Assembly: GCA_023374025.1 (NCBI GenBank)
Contig: SIJG01000026.1
Location: 286,018-350,017, forward strand
Origin: Heterodera schachtii
Lineage: Eukaryota; Nematoda; Chromadorea; Rhabditida; Heteroderidae
Length of the DNA: 64,000 nt
Direction: 5' to 3'
The notes under the pieces are model-generated. The model saw only the letters and a program-made list of their open reading frames with translations, did not search any database and was not told where the DNA came from. Shown piece after piece: positions 11,100-22,800 of this stretch (its first letter is position 1; the number at the start of each line of letters is the position of its first letter). The position numbers were made by a program, and so were the translations under genes.

Positions 11100-12060
11100 A
11101 CTGACGCATTTCCTCTGTGTCAAAATTTTCCCGAAATGTCCTTCGTGCCTTTGCAATTAGTTGTATCACCAATTGCACATTGGGTGTTGTTCTGTAGCGA
11201 ACAGTGACAAAAATGCTGCTAAGGCATGGGAATTAACATGAATTGATGTTACTAAATTATATTACTTACTATTTTAAAGTTTTCTTATTGAACTACCCAT
11301 GCTTGAGCCATGTTGTTCATTTCGTCTCGGTCGGTTTTAAGGCCCTCAGGAGGAGTGCCTTGACCGAAAAATATTATCTCGGCCTCCTCACCAGCTGTTT
11401 TAAAAAATAAATTACTTCCATCACTATTTTACTTATAAAAAAAGAATCTTCTCAGTAGGGATGCCAAACATATGTACAAAAAGGTTCAAAACATATACAT
11501 ATATGTACAAAAAACCAAAATATTTTTACTAAATAAGTAAATAAATATTTTTGAAATTGTTATTTTCTTTTGAAAACAAATTATTGTATAGCTTAAAAAT
11601 GGCACAAAACCTAACTTAATATGCTTATAATCAATCATTTTTTAGTACTTTAAAAATTATTTGTGCAAAAAAATGAAAATATGTCAGAAAAAAAGCCCAT
11701 AATATCCACCAAATATGCAAAAAATCACGAAATATATAAAGGTCACGGTTTTTGTTCACAAGCAAAAATAAGAAAGTGTTTTTCCTACTATTTAGAGCAT
11801 GGAGAAGCCAGAAAAAATATGTATTTATATAAATTTACATTCCAACTTCTCACCAATTGACGCGATGAGACGCGAAAATAGCTGGTCGTAGGTGTAACAA
11901 GCCTTTGCCCAGAACCGGATTCGGCCAAATGAATCTGATGTCCTTACGATTGTTACATGTTGTAAAAAAATTAAGATAAAAGTGCTAACATTTTTTTACG
12001 CTTGAAACTCTATCAGCGTAACGCGACAGCCACATAGCTAATACATGAGCTCTTTCATGT
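11100..12060 (-). CDS. Candidate minus-strand exons of an unidentified gene
   Basis: Three or four short coding-like segments lie in order on the minus strand. One near 11,950-11,867 reads GRIRFWAKACYTYDQLF and ends at a GTGAGAAG donor in phase 1. The next, about 11,396-11,295 after an AAACAG acceptor, continues in phase as AGEEAEIIFFGQGTPPEG and DRDEMNNMAQAW. A third, near 11,215-11,098, has a frame containing TPNVQLVIQLIAKARRTF but its phase does not clearly fit. An upstream segment near 12,050-11,990 contains HVLAMWLSRYADRVSS. I do not recognise the family. Only the first junction is supported by phase; the rest may be remnants. Confidence 0.3.
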
Positions 12061-12684
12061 ACTGCTGTGATGAAATGAAAGAATAGGCAGCAATGGCAAC
12101 AAGGCAAAAATAAAGAAAGAATTCATTTAAATGCGGACGCTTTGAAAATCAATTGCAAATGGCGTTGAATACAAATAAATTTGTTTTAGAAAGAGTTGAA
12201 ATTATTTATGCATTTTTATTAACAATTTATGGAAAATTACTGCAAATATTCAAATTGTCCAAAAATCTGTAAAGCTTCTCAACAATTATTTGAACTTTTA
12301 TAAAAATTTTCCGAGAATTCGCAAATTTTTGCAGCCCTATTTATCAGAATATTAATTTTGAAAACTTATTTTGACATTTTTTGAAAAATTTAAAAATAAA
12401 AAGCAATAAAAACGAAAATCACCCATAAAAAATGAAAACTTTTCTCAAAAATTCATCTCCAAAATTTAATTATTTATTTGTTTGATAATAATTTTTTGTT
12501 TTTAAGAATACTATATCTGAATACTGATTGGCTTACTTTTGTTGCCTTTTGACTATAATTTTATCATTTTACACTCCTAAATTTTAGCTTTTTAGTGCAT
12601 ATTTTTCATTTGTAGTGCCTATTTTTTGGAGTTTTTATGACCTTAAACCTACTTACTTTGGGTGTTTTTAAAATCATCCCTAAT
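12061..12684. other. AT-rich intergenic DNA
   Basis: Low-complexity AT sequence including a TTTAGTGCATATTTTT stretch resembling the interior of the element at 41,950-42,595. No gene is seen. Confidence 0.4.
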
Positions 12685-13300
12685 CAATAGGCTCTAGGAA
12701 AATCCGACACTGGAAAATCCGACATCAACATTAAATCTCAAAAATAATTTTTGATTGTTTTAGTTCGTGAATATTTAAAATACATGTAATAAAAGTTACA
12801 TATTTAAGTTTTTTAAAATAAATATAATCAATTTAGGTAGGCATATGAATATTTTTTGTATGCGCTCTTATGATCATCTCAAAAAAAGAATTAAAATAAT
12901 CACTGTGATAATTGGTAAACGAGAATGTAAATAGTTCTTAACAATTTTTAACATATGAATGAGGGATATTCTCCTTTTTTGCATGCTAGTCCGTCCTCTG
13001 TTCTCGAATCATTCCGTTCAACCAAACCCCCTGAGTTTGTCACAATGTCTTCCGAAGAGAGCGAAATTCATGAGAATTTACCTGCTGACCTAATCATCCA
13101 TAGGCAACCGAAGTTGATCAAATCATTTCGTGAAAAAATCGACGCAAAAGAACAATTCTCGGTAAATTCAATTCGGGAACTTGCTAAGCCTAGGCAGAGA
13201 CATTAACTCAAACAATCTAAAATTTTGTTTCAATTTAAAGTTGGTGTCGGATTTTCCAGTGTCGGATCTTCCGCTTGTGTCGGATTTTCCGGCTCCCATA
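12685..13300. mobile_element. GGAAAATCCGACAC element, copy 1
   Basis: It begins GGCTCTAGGAAAATCCGACA and ends with the inverted motif GTGTCGGATTTTCCGG, and shares its whole interior with the copy at 17,435-19,045. The interior holds an 84-codon frame (MNEGYSPFLHASPSSVLESF...) that is broken in copy 2, so it is probably not a conserved gene. No convincing target duplication was found. Confidence 0.7.
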
Positions 13301-14120
13301 GCTGGATTTATATAGTTATTTCATTTCCCATTTCTTTACCCATTGATCATCCATCTTCCGTATTTTCATTTTGTTCAATTTTTATCATCTTTTCTTCTCT
13401 TCTTTTTTTGTTCCTTTTAAATTATGTAATAAAAACTAAATATGCATGAATTCGGCACAAAATGCACAAAAATTGCATTTTTCTTTCCAAAAATAGAATT
13501 TCTTTTTCTTTTTAAGCCAATGTTGACGAAAAAGTTCGGCGTCGTGAGAAAATCACTGAAAATTGCGCTTAAATTTTAAGTAAGTCAAAAAGGACACTCA
13601 ACTTACAATAAATTATTAAATAAATAAATAAATGACTAAATAAGCAGGAGATTCAAATAATCTCTTTTGTCTGCAAATATATTAAAGTCTCTTCCAAAAA
13701 AGCGGAGTATTTTTTCGAAAATGACTAATTTAGGGCAAATCAATTTTCATTATGTTTGAAAGAAGTTTTTGGCAAATGGTGAAAACCCAGGATTTAATGA
13801 GTTTATTAAGAAAGGTAGGGACAAGTTTTAGCATAATACAATGGATAATAAGTGACAGACAATGGCCGATGGAAGCGAATGGTCATTAAGTGTTTGATGC
13901 CGGTGAAAAACTATCCAAAAATTTTTAAAACTCATTAGGTAATTACGGAAAAAACCCAATCCATTGCAAATTTAATGGGGCATATTTTTTGTGCCATTAA
14001 TCAAAGCTGCGTTTCACTTCTGTTTTTGAGTTTGTCCAATTTGTTGTCCACTGATGGCTGAGTTTCTGCTAAAAATGGCACAAAATATTTTAAGTTGGGG
14101 ATGAATTTTTAAATTTTGCA
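13301..14120. other. AT-rich interval without a supported gene
   Basis: It includes an AAATAAATAAAT microsatellite near 13,620 and a tiny frame near 13,515-13,570 (NVDEKVRRREKITENCA) too short to call. Confidence 0.4.
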
Positions 14121-16810
14121 TTGTCAGAATCGCAAAAAATGGTAATGCACAAAATGCCAATTGAGGAAAGTCCAGCACCCGTGCCGATTCTGTCCGATCC
14201 CACCCTTTTTAACTCCCCCCCCCCCACCCTCTCCCCCACCATTTTCCACAGTTACATCCACAGTAACCGTCAGAATGTCCTTCACCTCGTCGTGCCACCC
14301 ATTCTCGGAACTCATCAAATCCTAAATTAATTTTTCTTATTTAAATTTACAATTTGTGTTTACCCTGAATGGCATTTTGCATAAAAGTGTACTTTCATTG
14401 ACAATCGATGGTTTTTTTTTGGAACAAATGGCGTTGGGTCTGAACGTGATCCGCTTTATCTTGCTTTTGAGAAACAATTCGCAATGTCGCCAAGCAGTAA
14501 CAGCTCGATTCAAATTCTGTGCGAAAGACAAAAAAAAGGATGAAATTTGGACGGGGGTCAAATTTTGTGATGATCGAGATTTTGTGAAACTTTAAAAAAT
14601 CGAACAACAGTTATGTTTAATCAAAAATTTTAATGTTTTGGGTTCTGAGAATTTTAAAAATTATTGGAAATCCAAATTTTTTCTTTCAATTTAAAAAAAA
14701 AATCAAAATATTTGTTGCTTACCACATAAATTCCAATTTAATTGAAGGGAGAAACTCAATTGGTGAATTCCGTCTTGTTTTTCTTCCGGAATTGCCATCA
14801 AATTCCACGAAAATCCCTTTATCTTTACGATATTGCTGTGAATTGAACGGATTTTAAGAATTTTAGAAAATTCATAGATTTTCAGTATAAGTCGTCGCCC
14901 TGTCGGCGATGGGCTGTCACTCGCTTTTGTCAAAATCCTTAGCTGATTAGAAAATCGCAGTGGAAAATGATCAAATGCAGCGCACTCCGTGGCCACGGAA
15001 TGCGAATGGGACAGTAAAACGGGAAACATTTCATCGACAGTCAACACTTTGGACGGAACTGTCAAAATTATAGGCAAAAATCAATAAACGAATAGTCTTA
15101 CTGTACCCAAAAACAGTAGTCAAACAAGAAAATACTGTCTTGTGAATTTAATAAATTCAATTCTCGCTATGGAGAAGCATCGAGACCAGGGTTGGCAGTG
15201 ATCACGGAAATCACGTGGTTTTTTGGGGTGCCGTGATCACAGGTCACGGATTTTTTCAATTTTTCCGTGATTTTGATCTGTGATTGGTATTTTATTTAGG
15301 GAATTTTTATTGAGACGAAAATATGAAATCGATGGGAAAAGTAATTTTTTGAGAAAAAATAAATATGTGTATTTTTTCCAGCGAAATTCCGTTTTTTATA
15401 TTTAAATAAAAAATCATTAGAAAATTTTTATAATCACGGAACACGTAAATCACGGGGGTTTTGGGGTGCCCTGATCACGAGTCAGGGATTTTTTTAAAGT
15501 CCCGTGATCACGTGTTTCCGTGATGATTGGAAATTCAATCACGGCCAGCCCTGATCGAGACCCGGTACAACTCACAAGAAACAAAAAACTGGAGACTAAT
15601 CATTCGACAATTAATGAATTGAAAAGCATACTGTACCCAAAAACAGTAGCCAAACAAAGCAGTGTAAATAATCATTATAGATAAATTGACTACAGTAATA
15701 GGAGTAGTATCGAATTTCGCAATTCGGAGCGTTTGTGCAAAATTTCAGGAATTTTTTGAGTCTCCGGAACCACCCTTACACACACTCACCAATGATTTTC
15801 AGAAATTCATCCTGTGCCATTAGTGGGAATCGAATAGCCACCAAAATTGGGCCAAGCATTTTCCGACGATTTTCCCCCGAACATTCGATGCCATTTTTAC
15901 GGCACCGTTCGTCAGCCCAACGCAGTGCCTAAAAATTAAATTTTTCAAATTAGCAAAAACATTGAATTCTCAAATTTATTATGAAATTAAACAATCTTAA
16001 TACATATTATGCCCAAATAAAATTGCAAAAATGGAATTATGCCAAAACTTTTTTGCAATTATCAGATTTTAATGAGATTAGAAATTAATTAATTTTAATA
16101 AAATTCCCAAATCAATTTTAAATGAGTTATTTCCGCTATATTGTTTTAACATTATCAATTTCTTACGGCTTGCCAAATGGCACTTTCTTCTCCAACTTTT
16201 AACTGATCACGGCTCAGAATCTCACAGAATGATTGTTGATCAATAGGTAAAAAATCATCCGATCTGATCAGTATTTGTGCTTTTTGGTCAATGTAAGCCA
16301 AGCATCGATCAGTAAAGTCCCAAAATAAAAGTGAAATTATTATTTCATAATTCGAAAATTAATTTTTGTACATTTTCTTGCAGAAGACGAGCTTGGGCAA
16401 AGGCAAGAAAAACATTTGGCAATTTTGAAATGGGAAAGTCAGCGAATGCTTCGATCAGACCAATGATGGCATATTTTTTGGCTAAATAATAAATAAATAA
16501 CAATTAATCCATTAATGAACAATTTCAATTTTTACCCGCATAAAACACAGCCATTGCATTTTGTCCGTTCAAAACACTCAATTTATTCGTGTAAATAAAG
16601 CGTAACATCGCCTTAAATGGCACGGCACAAATGTCAGTGACCATCACAGGGTTTGAAGGAGCTTAAAATGAAAATAGAAAGTTTAATTTATTTTATTTGT
16701 CCATTTTTCGTACAATTGCCCGCCATTGTCCCATTTTGAGAGTCATAAGCGAACATCGCTTCGAAAACATCCGAGGCGGCCATCAAAAGGGCTTTATGTG
16801 CCGGAATTTG
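14121..16810 (-). CDS. BTB-BACK-MATH domain protein, 5'-truncated, probably pseudogene
   Basis: Exons, read leftward: 16,810-16,714 and 16,661-16,536 (BTB: IPAHKALLMAASDVFEAMF, then FKAMLRFIYTNKLS); 16,481-16,372 (ARLLQEN); about 16,319-16,167 and 15,928-15,790 (BACK: CLAYIDQKAQ, ALRWADERC, ENRRKMLGPILVAIRFPL); 15,058-14,723 (VLTVDEMFPVLLSHSHS into MATH: VKIKGFSWNL); 14,516 to about 14,395 (CYCLATLRIVSQKQDK); 14,321-14,121 (ENGWHDEVKDILTVTVDVTVE, then a Gly-rich tail to the stop). Phases agree across most junctions. BTB-MATH proteins usually act as substrate adaptors for Cullin-3 ubiquitin ligases, with MATH binding the substrate. Damage: the N-terminal exon before IPAHKA is missing and inverted satellite DNA begins at 17,008; the acceptor near 16,320 reads TTTTGG with no AG; an A-run near 14,410 shifts the frame after TIDCQ. 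A hAT-like element sits in the intron 15,059-15,789. Confidence 0.8.
15090..15660. repeat. Pair of direct repeats with a small palindrome around the MITE
   Basis: TACTGTACCCAAAAACAGTA followed by GTC/GCCAAACAA occurs at about 15,100 and 15,629, outside the MITE and its duplication. TACTG..CAGTA can pair as a short hairpin. Confidence 0.55.
15187..15553. mobile_element. 367-bp hAT-like MITE in a BTB-MATH intron
   Basis: The ends are CAGGGTTGGCAGTGATCACG and the complement of CACGGCCAGCCCTG. The 8-bp duplication ATCGAGAC lies on both sides (15,179-15,186 and 15,554-15,561). CAGGG ends with 8-bp duplications are typical of hAT elements. The interior is built of repeated TGATCACG/CGTGATCA motifs and has no transposase. 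Confidence 0.92.
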
Positions 16811-17007
16811 CTTAAAAATAAAACTAATTTACCCTTTGTATAAAACATAAAAGTAAAACGTTTTAGACAATAAATACATAAGCATAGTTGCTCATTAAAG
16901 AACTTATATAGGAAATGCTAACTTTTGCAGATATGGAATTTGTTTTTGCGCCAGCAGATAAGCGCAATAAATTTTTTATTTAGAGCAGTGATGCTCGAGA
17001 GCCTGAT

Positions 17008-17434
17008 ATGTCATTAAGGTCACATGCTTTATAAATTTTTTTAAAATATAAAAAGGTCTAATATCCAAGAAATCATTTAGGTCCTTTTCGATAAATGACG
17101 AAATAAAATAGGGATTAATTTTTTATTTTAAATTTTGTTTTCATTTGATGCGTATTTTAAAATGTAAAAACCTCATTTAATGACGAAACACCGAATAATT
17201 TTAGGTTAATATTCGCAGAATTTCACGCGTAAAATGCATTAATAACCTGAGAAAATACCGATTTATGTGATTTGCATGGGTAGAAAAAATTGTTTTAAAA
17301 TAAAAAATTATAAATGAACCAAAAATATACAACGCATTTTATAGCGATAAATGACGAAATCGAAAAGGAATTAAAATTTTATTCGTTATTTTAGTTTCTT
17401 GTAATCCATATTTTAGAATTTAACAATCCCAATT
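17008..17434 (-). repeat. Inverted partial unit of the 754-bp satellite
   Basis: It is the reverse complement of a satellite unit segment (ATGTCATTAAGGTCACATGC through CAATCCCAATTAATAG) and is cut by the GGAAAATCCGACAC element at 17,435. A second inverted piece lies at 19,236-19,415. Confidence 0.93.
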
Positions 17435-17628
17435 AATAGGGCTCTAGGAAAATCCGACACTGGAAAATTCGACACCGGAAAATCCGACACTGGAAAATCC
17501 GACACAATCGGAAAATCCGACACCGCTGGAAAATCCGACACTAGCGGAAAATCCGGCACTGGAAAATCCGACACCAATTTTAAATTTTAAAAATAATTTT
17601 GATACTTTGAGTTAATATTAGAGCTGAG

Positions 17629-18605
17629 CGGGACCGGGATTTTTGACAAAAACCGGGACCGGGATTTGCCGGGACCAGAAAAGTCGGGACCGGGACCGGG
17701 ACCAAGTTTTTCGACCGGGACCGGGACCGGGATTGCGAAAAAACCCGGGACCGGGACCAACCGGGACTTTTTCCAAGAGAAAATTTTTTTTGAAAAATTT
17801 TAAAAATTTTTGGTGAATTTTGTTACAAAAATTTCCTAAATTCAAAAAGGTACCCATAAAATTTTTTAATTTCGAAGAATTTTTCCATTATTCATTGGAA
17901 AATTTTTAAAATTTTCATTTTAGGGGGCGGGGGGAATTTTTGGAATTTTCTGAGTCCCAAAATTCTGGATTTTTCTAACAAATTAACAATCTCTTAAAAT
18001 TTTTAAGTCGCTGTTTTTGTGGCAATGTTATTTCGAAAAACTTTTGGAACATTGGGAGGGTCGGGGTCCGTCGGTGCCGATAGGCGCCGCCGGAAAAAAT
18101 TTGAAATTTAGAGTGCGATTTGTTAACAGAATTTGTCAAAAAATGACCAAATATTAGGTTAATTTGTGGTTTTAGGCTGTTTAAAAAAGGCAAAAATATA
18201 ATTTTTATGTAGAAATATTTTTTATTAATTAAATTTCAATTGATATTGTTGGTAAAGAAAAAAGAAAAAATTATCTGTTCCATCGGGGAATTGAACCCAA
18301 TGGACAAATAATGAAAGTCAAAAGGTTTAGCCACTTATCCACTTATGCATATGAAAATATGCTTTAAAAGGAAATAAATAATTTATTTTTTTTCTCAAAA
18401 ATTTTTTCTTCTCCACCAATTTTCTTCTCTTTTCTCACCCAGACCCCATTCTTACCAGTGCTTATTTAGTCCCGCCGGGACCGGGACTGGCAAAACCGGG
18501 ACCGGGATTTCTTTTTTTTCAAAAACCGGGACCGGGACCGGGACCTGAAAAAACCGGGATTTCCCGCCCCGGTCCCGGTCCCGGTCCCGGTCCCGCTCAG
18601 CTCTA
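17629..18605. mobile_element. 977-bp hAT-like element with GGGACCGGG ends
   Basis: The ends are TAGAGCTGAGCGGGACCGGG and the complement of GGTCCCGCTCAGCTCTA, flanked by GTTAATAT on both sides (17,621-17,628 and 18,606-18,613). Both ends carry several GGGACCGGG repeats. The interior holds the GGTGCCGATAGGCGCCGCCG hairpin and a tRNA-like stretch. No transposase. Confidence 0.9.
18275..18348 (-). repeat. tRNA-like relic inside a hAT-like element
   Basis: On the minus strand a TGGATAAGTGG stretch fits an A box and GGTTCAATTCC fits a B box, about 43 bp apart as in a tRNA gene. The expected anticodon position reads TTC. The acceptor and anticodon stems do not pair, so this is a relic or SINE-like promoter, not a working tRNA. 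Confidence 0.35.
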
Positions 18606-19059
18606 GTTAATATTTAAAATACATATAATAAAGTTATAGTACTGAAGTTATTTAAAATAAATATTTTTATTGCCATAATCTATCTAGGTAGGCATATGAA
18701 TATTTTTCGTATGCCCTTTTTTGATTATCTCAAAAAATAGTTAAAAATAATTTCTGTGATCCTTGTGAAACGTCAATGTAAATAGGCTTAATAATTTTTA
18801 CATATGGATGAGGTAATTCTCCATTTTGAATGCTATTCCGTCCTCTGTTCTTGAATAATTCGGTTCTACCCCACCCCTTGAGTTTGTTAATGTCTTCTGA
18901 AGAGGCGAAATTCATGAGAATTTACCTGGACCCTAATCCTCTCCAGGCAACAGAAGTTGATCAGATCATTTGTGAAAAAATCGACGCAAAAAAAAAATAA
19001 TTCTTGGTAAATTCAATATGAGAACTTGCTAAGCCTAGGTAGATAGCAGGGGTGTGACT

Positions 19060-19165
19060 TGTCTCAGAAAAGACGAGAGCGAGAGTTTGGCGAGAGGCGA
19101 GAGTCCCCAAAAACACGAGAGTTGGCGAGAGGCGAGAGGACGAGAGGCGAGAGTTTTTCAATTTT
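19060..19165. repeat. Purine-rich GCGAGAG minisatellite
   Basis: Repeated CGAGAGGCGAGAG and GAGAGTTGG blocks form a short GA-rich tract between element copy 2 and the second inverted satellite piece. Confidence 0.75.
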
Positions 19166-19235
19166 TTTTCTGTAGCCTTATTTTTTAATTAAAAAAAAAC
19201 TTCAAAATCGTATATTAAATTAGGGTTACGGGCCC

Positions 19236-19415
19236 GGGTATTTGTTAATAACCTGAGAAAATACCGATTTATGTGATTTGCATGGGTAGAAAAAATTGTT
19301 TTAAAATAAAAAATTATAAATGAACCAAAAATATACAACGCATTTTATAGCGGTAAATGACGAAATCGAAAAGGAATTAAAATTTTATTCGTTATTTTAG
19401 TTTCTTGAAATCTGT
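19236..19415 (-). repeat. Second inverted satellite fragment
   Basis: Reverse complement of part of the 754-bp unit (TTAATAACCTGAGAAAATAC through TTATTTTAGTTTCTTG). With the piece at 17,008 it shows satellite in the opposite orientation on the left of the main array. Confidence 0.9.
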
Positions 19416-19810
19416 CGCAACTCGCGCTTTTTGAAGCTAAGCTTGAGAAGGATTTCGTATTTGACCTTTCCAAAATTGTACTTTGAAATCGCTATTTTTG
19501 CACATGAAAGTAAAAAAATGTCCATTTTAAGAAAGTTAAAAATTTTTGCATTCTGTAGGCTTGAGCCAAAACCTAAGCCCGAGCAAACCTAAGCCTAGGC
19601 CAAGCCTTAAGCTTAAGCCTAATTGCCTTTGTACAACAATGGTGTACGAGTTGCTTTTCGTATGAGTTGGCATGACACCAACAAAATTGACCAAAATAAA
19701 TAGCATATATTCATGATTGATCGAACCTTAAAATGTAATATATTATCATTAGCCAATTCATTTAATTATCTCACGTGCTCTCAACACATTTGTCCGAGTT
19801 CTTTAAACAG

Positions 19811-22800
19811 AATTCAAAAAGCTCTACAATGAAAAAGTGATTTTCTACGGGGTTTCCGATAAATGCCTTAATATGAAAAAAATAAATTTTTTTTATTTAA
19901 ATGTTGGTGCCCTAGAAAACAAATTTATAAAATTAAAAAACCAAAGATTTACAAGAATATGCTGAAAAACATTAAACATAGGGCATTTTTTTGATTAAAA
20001 TTTATATTTTGAATTAAAAAATGTATTTTAATTAGCGCGAAAATAAAATAAAATAGACTTACTTAGATTATCCATGCATTTTTTCCGGACTATTCAGCGT
20101 ATATTGAAAAAAAATTATTCGATGACTTGCTATTAATTGGGATTGTTAAATTCTAAAATATGGATTACAAGAAACTAAAATAACGAATAAAATTTTAATT
20201 CCTTTTCGATTTCGTCATTTATCGCTATAAAATGCGTTGTATATTTTTGGTTCATTTATAATTTTTTATTTTAAAACAATTTTTTCTACCCATGCAAATC
20301 ACATAAATCGGTATTTTCTCAGGTTATTAATGCATTTTACGCGTGAAATTCTGCGAATATTAGCCTAAAATTATTCGGTGTTTCGTCATTAAATGAGGTT
20401 TTTACATTTTAAAATACGCATCAAATGAAAACAAAATTTAAAATAAAAAATTAATCCCTATTTTATTTCGTCATTTATCGAAAAGGACCTAAATGATTTC
20501 TTGGATATTAGACCTTTTTATATTTTAAAAAAATTTATAAAGCATGTGACCTTAATGACATATCAAATTCAAAAAGCTCTACAATGAAAAAGTGATTTTC
20601 TACGGGGTTTCCGATAAATGCCTTAATATGAAAAAAAGAAATTTTTTTATTTAAATGTTGGTGCCCTAGAAAACAAATTTATAAAATTAAAAAACCAAAG
20701 ATTTACAAGAATATGCTGAAAAGCATTAAACATAGGGCATTTTTTTGATTAAAATTTATATTTTGAATTAAAAAATGTATTTTAATTAGCGCGAAAATAA
20801 AATAAAATAGACTTACTTAGATTATCCATGCATTTTTTCCGGACTATTCAGCGTATATTGAAAAAAAATTATTCGATGACTTGCTATTAATTGGGATTGT
20901 TAAATTCTAAAATATGGATTACAAGAAACTAAAATAACGAATAAAATTTTAATTCCTTTTCGATTTCGTCATTTATCGCTATAAAATGCGTTGTATATTT
21001 TTGGTTCATTTATAATTTTTTATTTTAAAACAATTTTTTCTACCCATGCAAATCACATAAATCGGTATTTTCTCAGGTTATTAATGCATTTTACGCGTGA
21101 AATTCTGCGAATATTAGCCTAAAATTATTCGGTGTTTCGTCATTAAATGAGGTTTTCACATTTTAAAATACGCATCAAATGAAAACAAAATTTAAAATAA
21201 AAAATTAATCCCTATTTTATTTCGTCATTTATCGAAAAGGACCTAAATGATTTCTTGGATATTAGACCTTTTTATATTTTAAAAAAATTTATAAAGCATG
21301 TGACCTTAATGACATATCAAATTCAAAAAGCTCTACAATGAAAAAGTGATTTTCTACGGGGTTTCCGATAAATGCCTTAATATGAAAAAAATAAATTTTT
21401 TTATTTAAATGTTGGTGCCCTAGAAAACAAATTTATAAAATTAAAAAACCAAAGATTTACAAGAATATGCTGAAAAACATTAAACATAGGGCATTTTTTT
21501 GATTAAAATTTATATTTTGAATTAAAAAATGTATTTTAATTAGCGCGAAAATAAAATAAAATAGACTTACTTAGATTATCCATGCATTTTTTCCGGACTA
21601 TTCAGCGTATATTGAAAAAAAATTATTCGATGACTTGCTATTAATTGGGATTGTTAAATTCTAAAATATGGATTACAAGAAACTAAAATAACGAATAAAA
21701 TTTTAATTCCTTTTCGATTTCGTCATTTATCGCTATAAAATGCGTTGTATATTTTTGGTTCATTTATAATTTTTTATTTTAAAACAATTTTTTCTACCCA
21801 TGCAAATCACATAAATCGGTATTTTCTCAGGTTATTAATGCATTTTACGCGTGAAATTCTGCGAATATTAGCCTAAAATTATTCGGTGTTTCGTCATTAA
21901 ATGAGGTTTTTACATTTTAAAATACGCATCAAATGAAAACAAAATTTAAAATAAAAAATTAATCCCTATTTTATTTCGTCATTTATCGAAAAGGACCTAA
22001 ATGATTTCTTGGATATTAGACCTTTTTATATTTTAAAAAAATTTATAAAGCATGTGACCTTAATGACATATCAAATTCAAAAAGCTCTACAATGAAAAAG
22101 TGATTTTCTACGGGGTTTCCGATAAATGCCTTAATATGAAAAAAATAAATTTTTTTATTTAAATGTTGGTGCCCTAGAAAACAAATTTATAAAATTAAAA
22201 AACCAAAGATTTACAAGAATATGCTGAAAAACATTAAACATAGGGCATTTTTTTGATTAAAATTTATATTTTGAATTAAAAAATGTATTTTAATTAGCGC
22301 GAAAATAAAATAAAATAGACTTACTTAGATTAGCCATGCTTTTTTTCCGGACTATTCAGCGTATATTGAAAAAAAATTATTCGATGACTTGCTATTAATT
22401 GGGATTGTTAAATTCTAAAATATGGATTACAAGAAACTAAAATAACGAATAAAATTTTAATTCCTTTTCGATTTCGTCATTTATCGCTATAAAATGCGTT
22501 GTATATTTTTGGTTCATTTATAATTTTTTATTTTAAAACAATTTTTTCTACCCATGCAAATCACATAAATCGGTATTTTCTCAGGTTATTAATGCATTTT
22601 ACGCGTGAAATTCTGCGAATATTAGCCTAAAATTATTCGGTGTTTCGTCATTAAATGAGGTTTTTACATTTTAAAATACGCATCAAATGAAAACAAAATT
22701 TAAAATGAAAAATTAATCCCTATTTTATTTCGTCATTTATCGAAAAGGACCTAAATGATTTCTTGGATATTAGACCTTTTTATATTTTAAAAAAATTTAT

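Larger units (their letters stand above)
17435..19045. mobile_element. GGAAAATCCGACAC element, copy 2, carrying a nested element
   Basis: The left end has seven or eight tandem GGAAAATCCGACAC motifs with spacers, against two in copy 1. The interior (TTTAAAATACATATAATAAA, GGTAGGCATATGAATATT, GAACTTGCTAAGCCTAGG) matches copy 1 but is interrupted at 17,629-18,605. It sits inside or beside inverted satellite DNA. Confidence 0.75.

Noticed and set aside
11458..12347. Possible old hAT-like element with TAGGG ends and CTTCTCAG / TTTATCAG flanks
   Set aside because: Only six of eight flanking bases match and the span conflicts with coding-like segments on the minus strand.
19560..19630. AAGCCTAA motifs resembling the nematode telomere repeat (GCCTAA)
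   Set aside because: Spacing is irregular and only isolated matches occur, so it is not a telomere tract.
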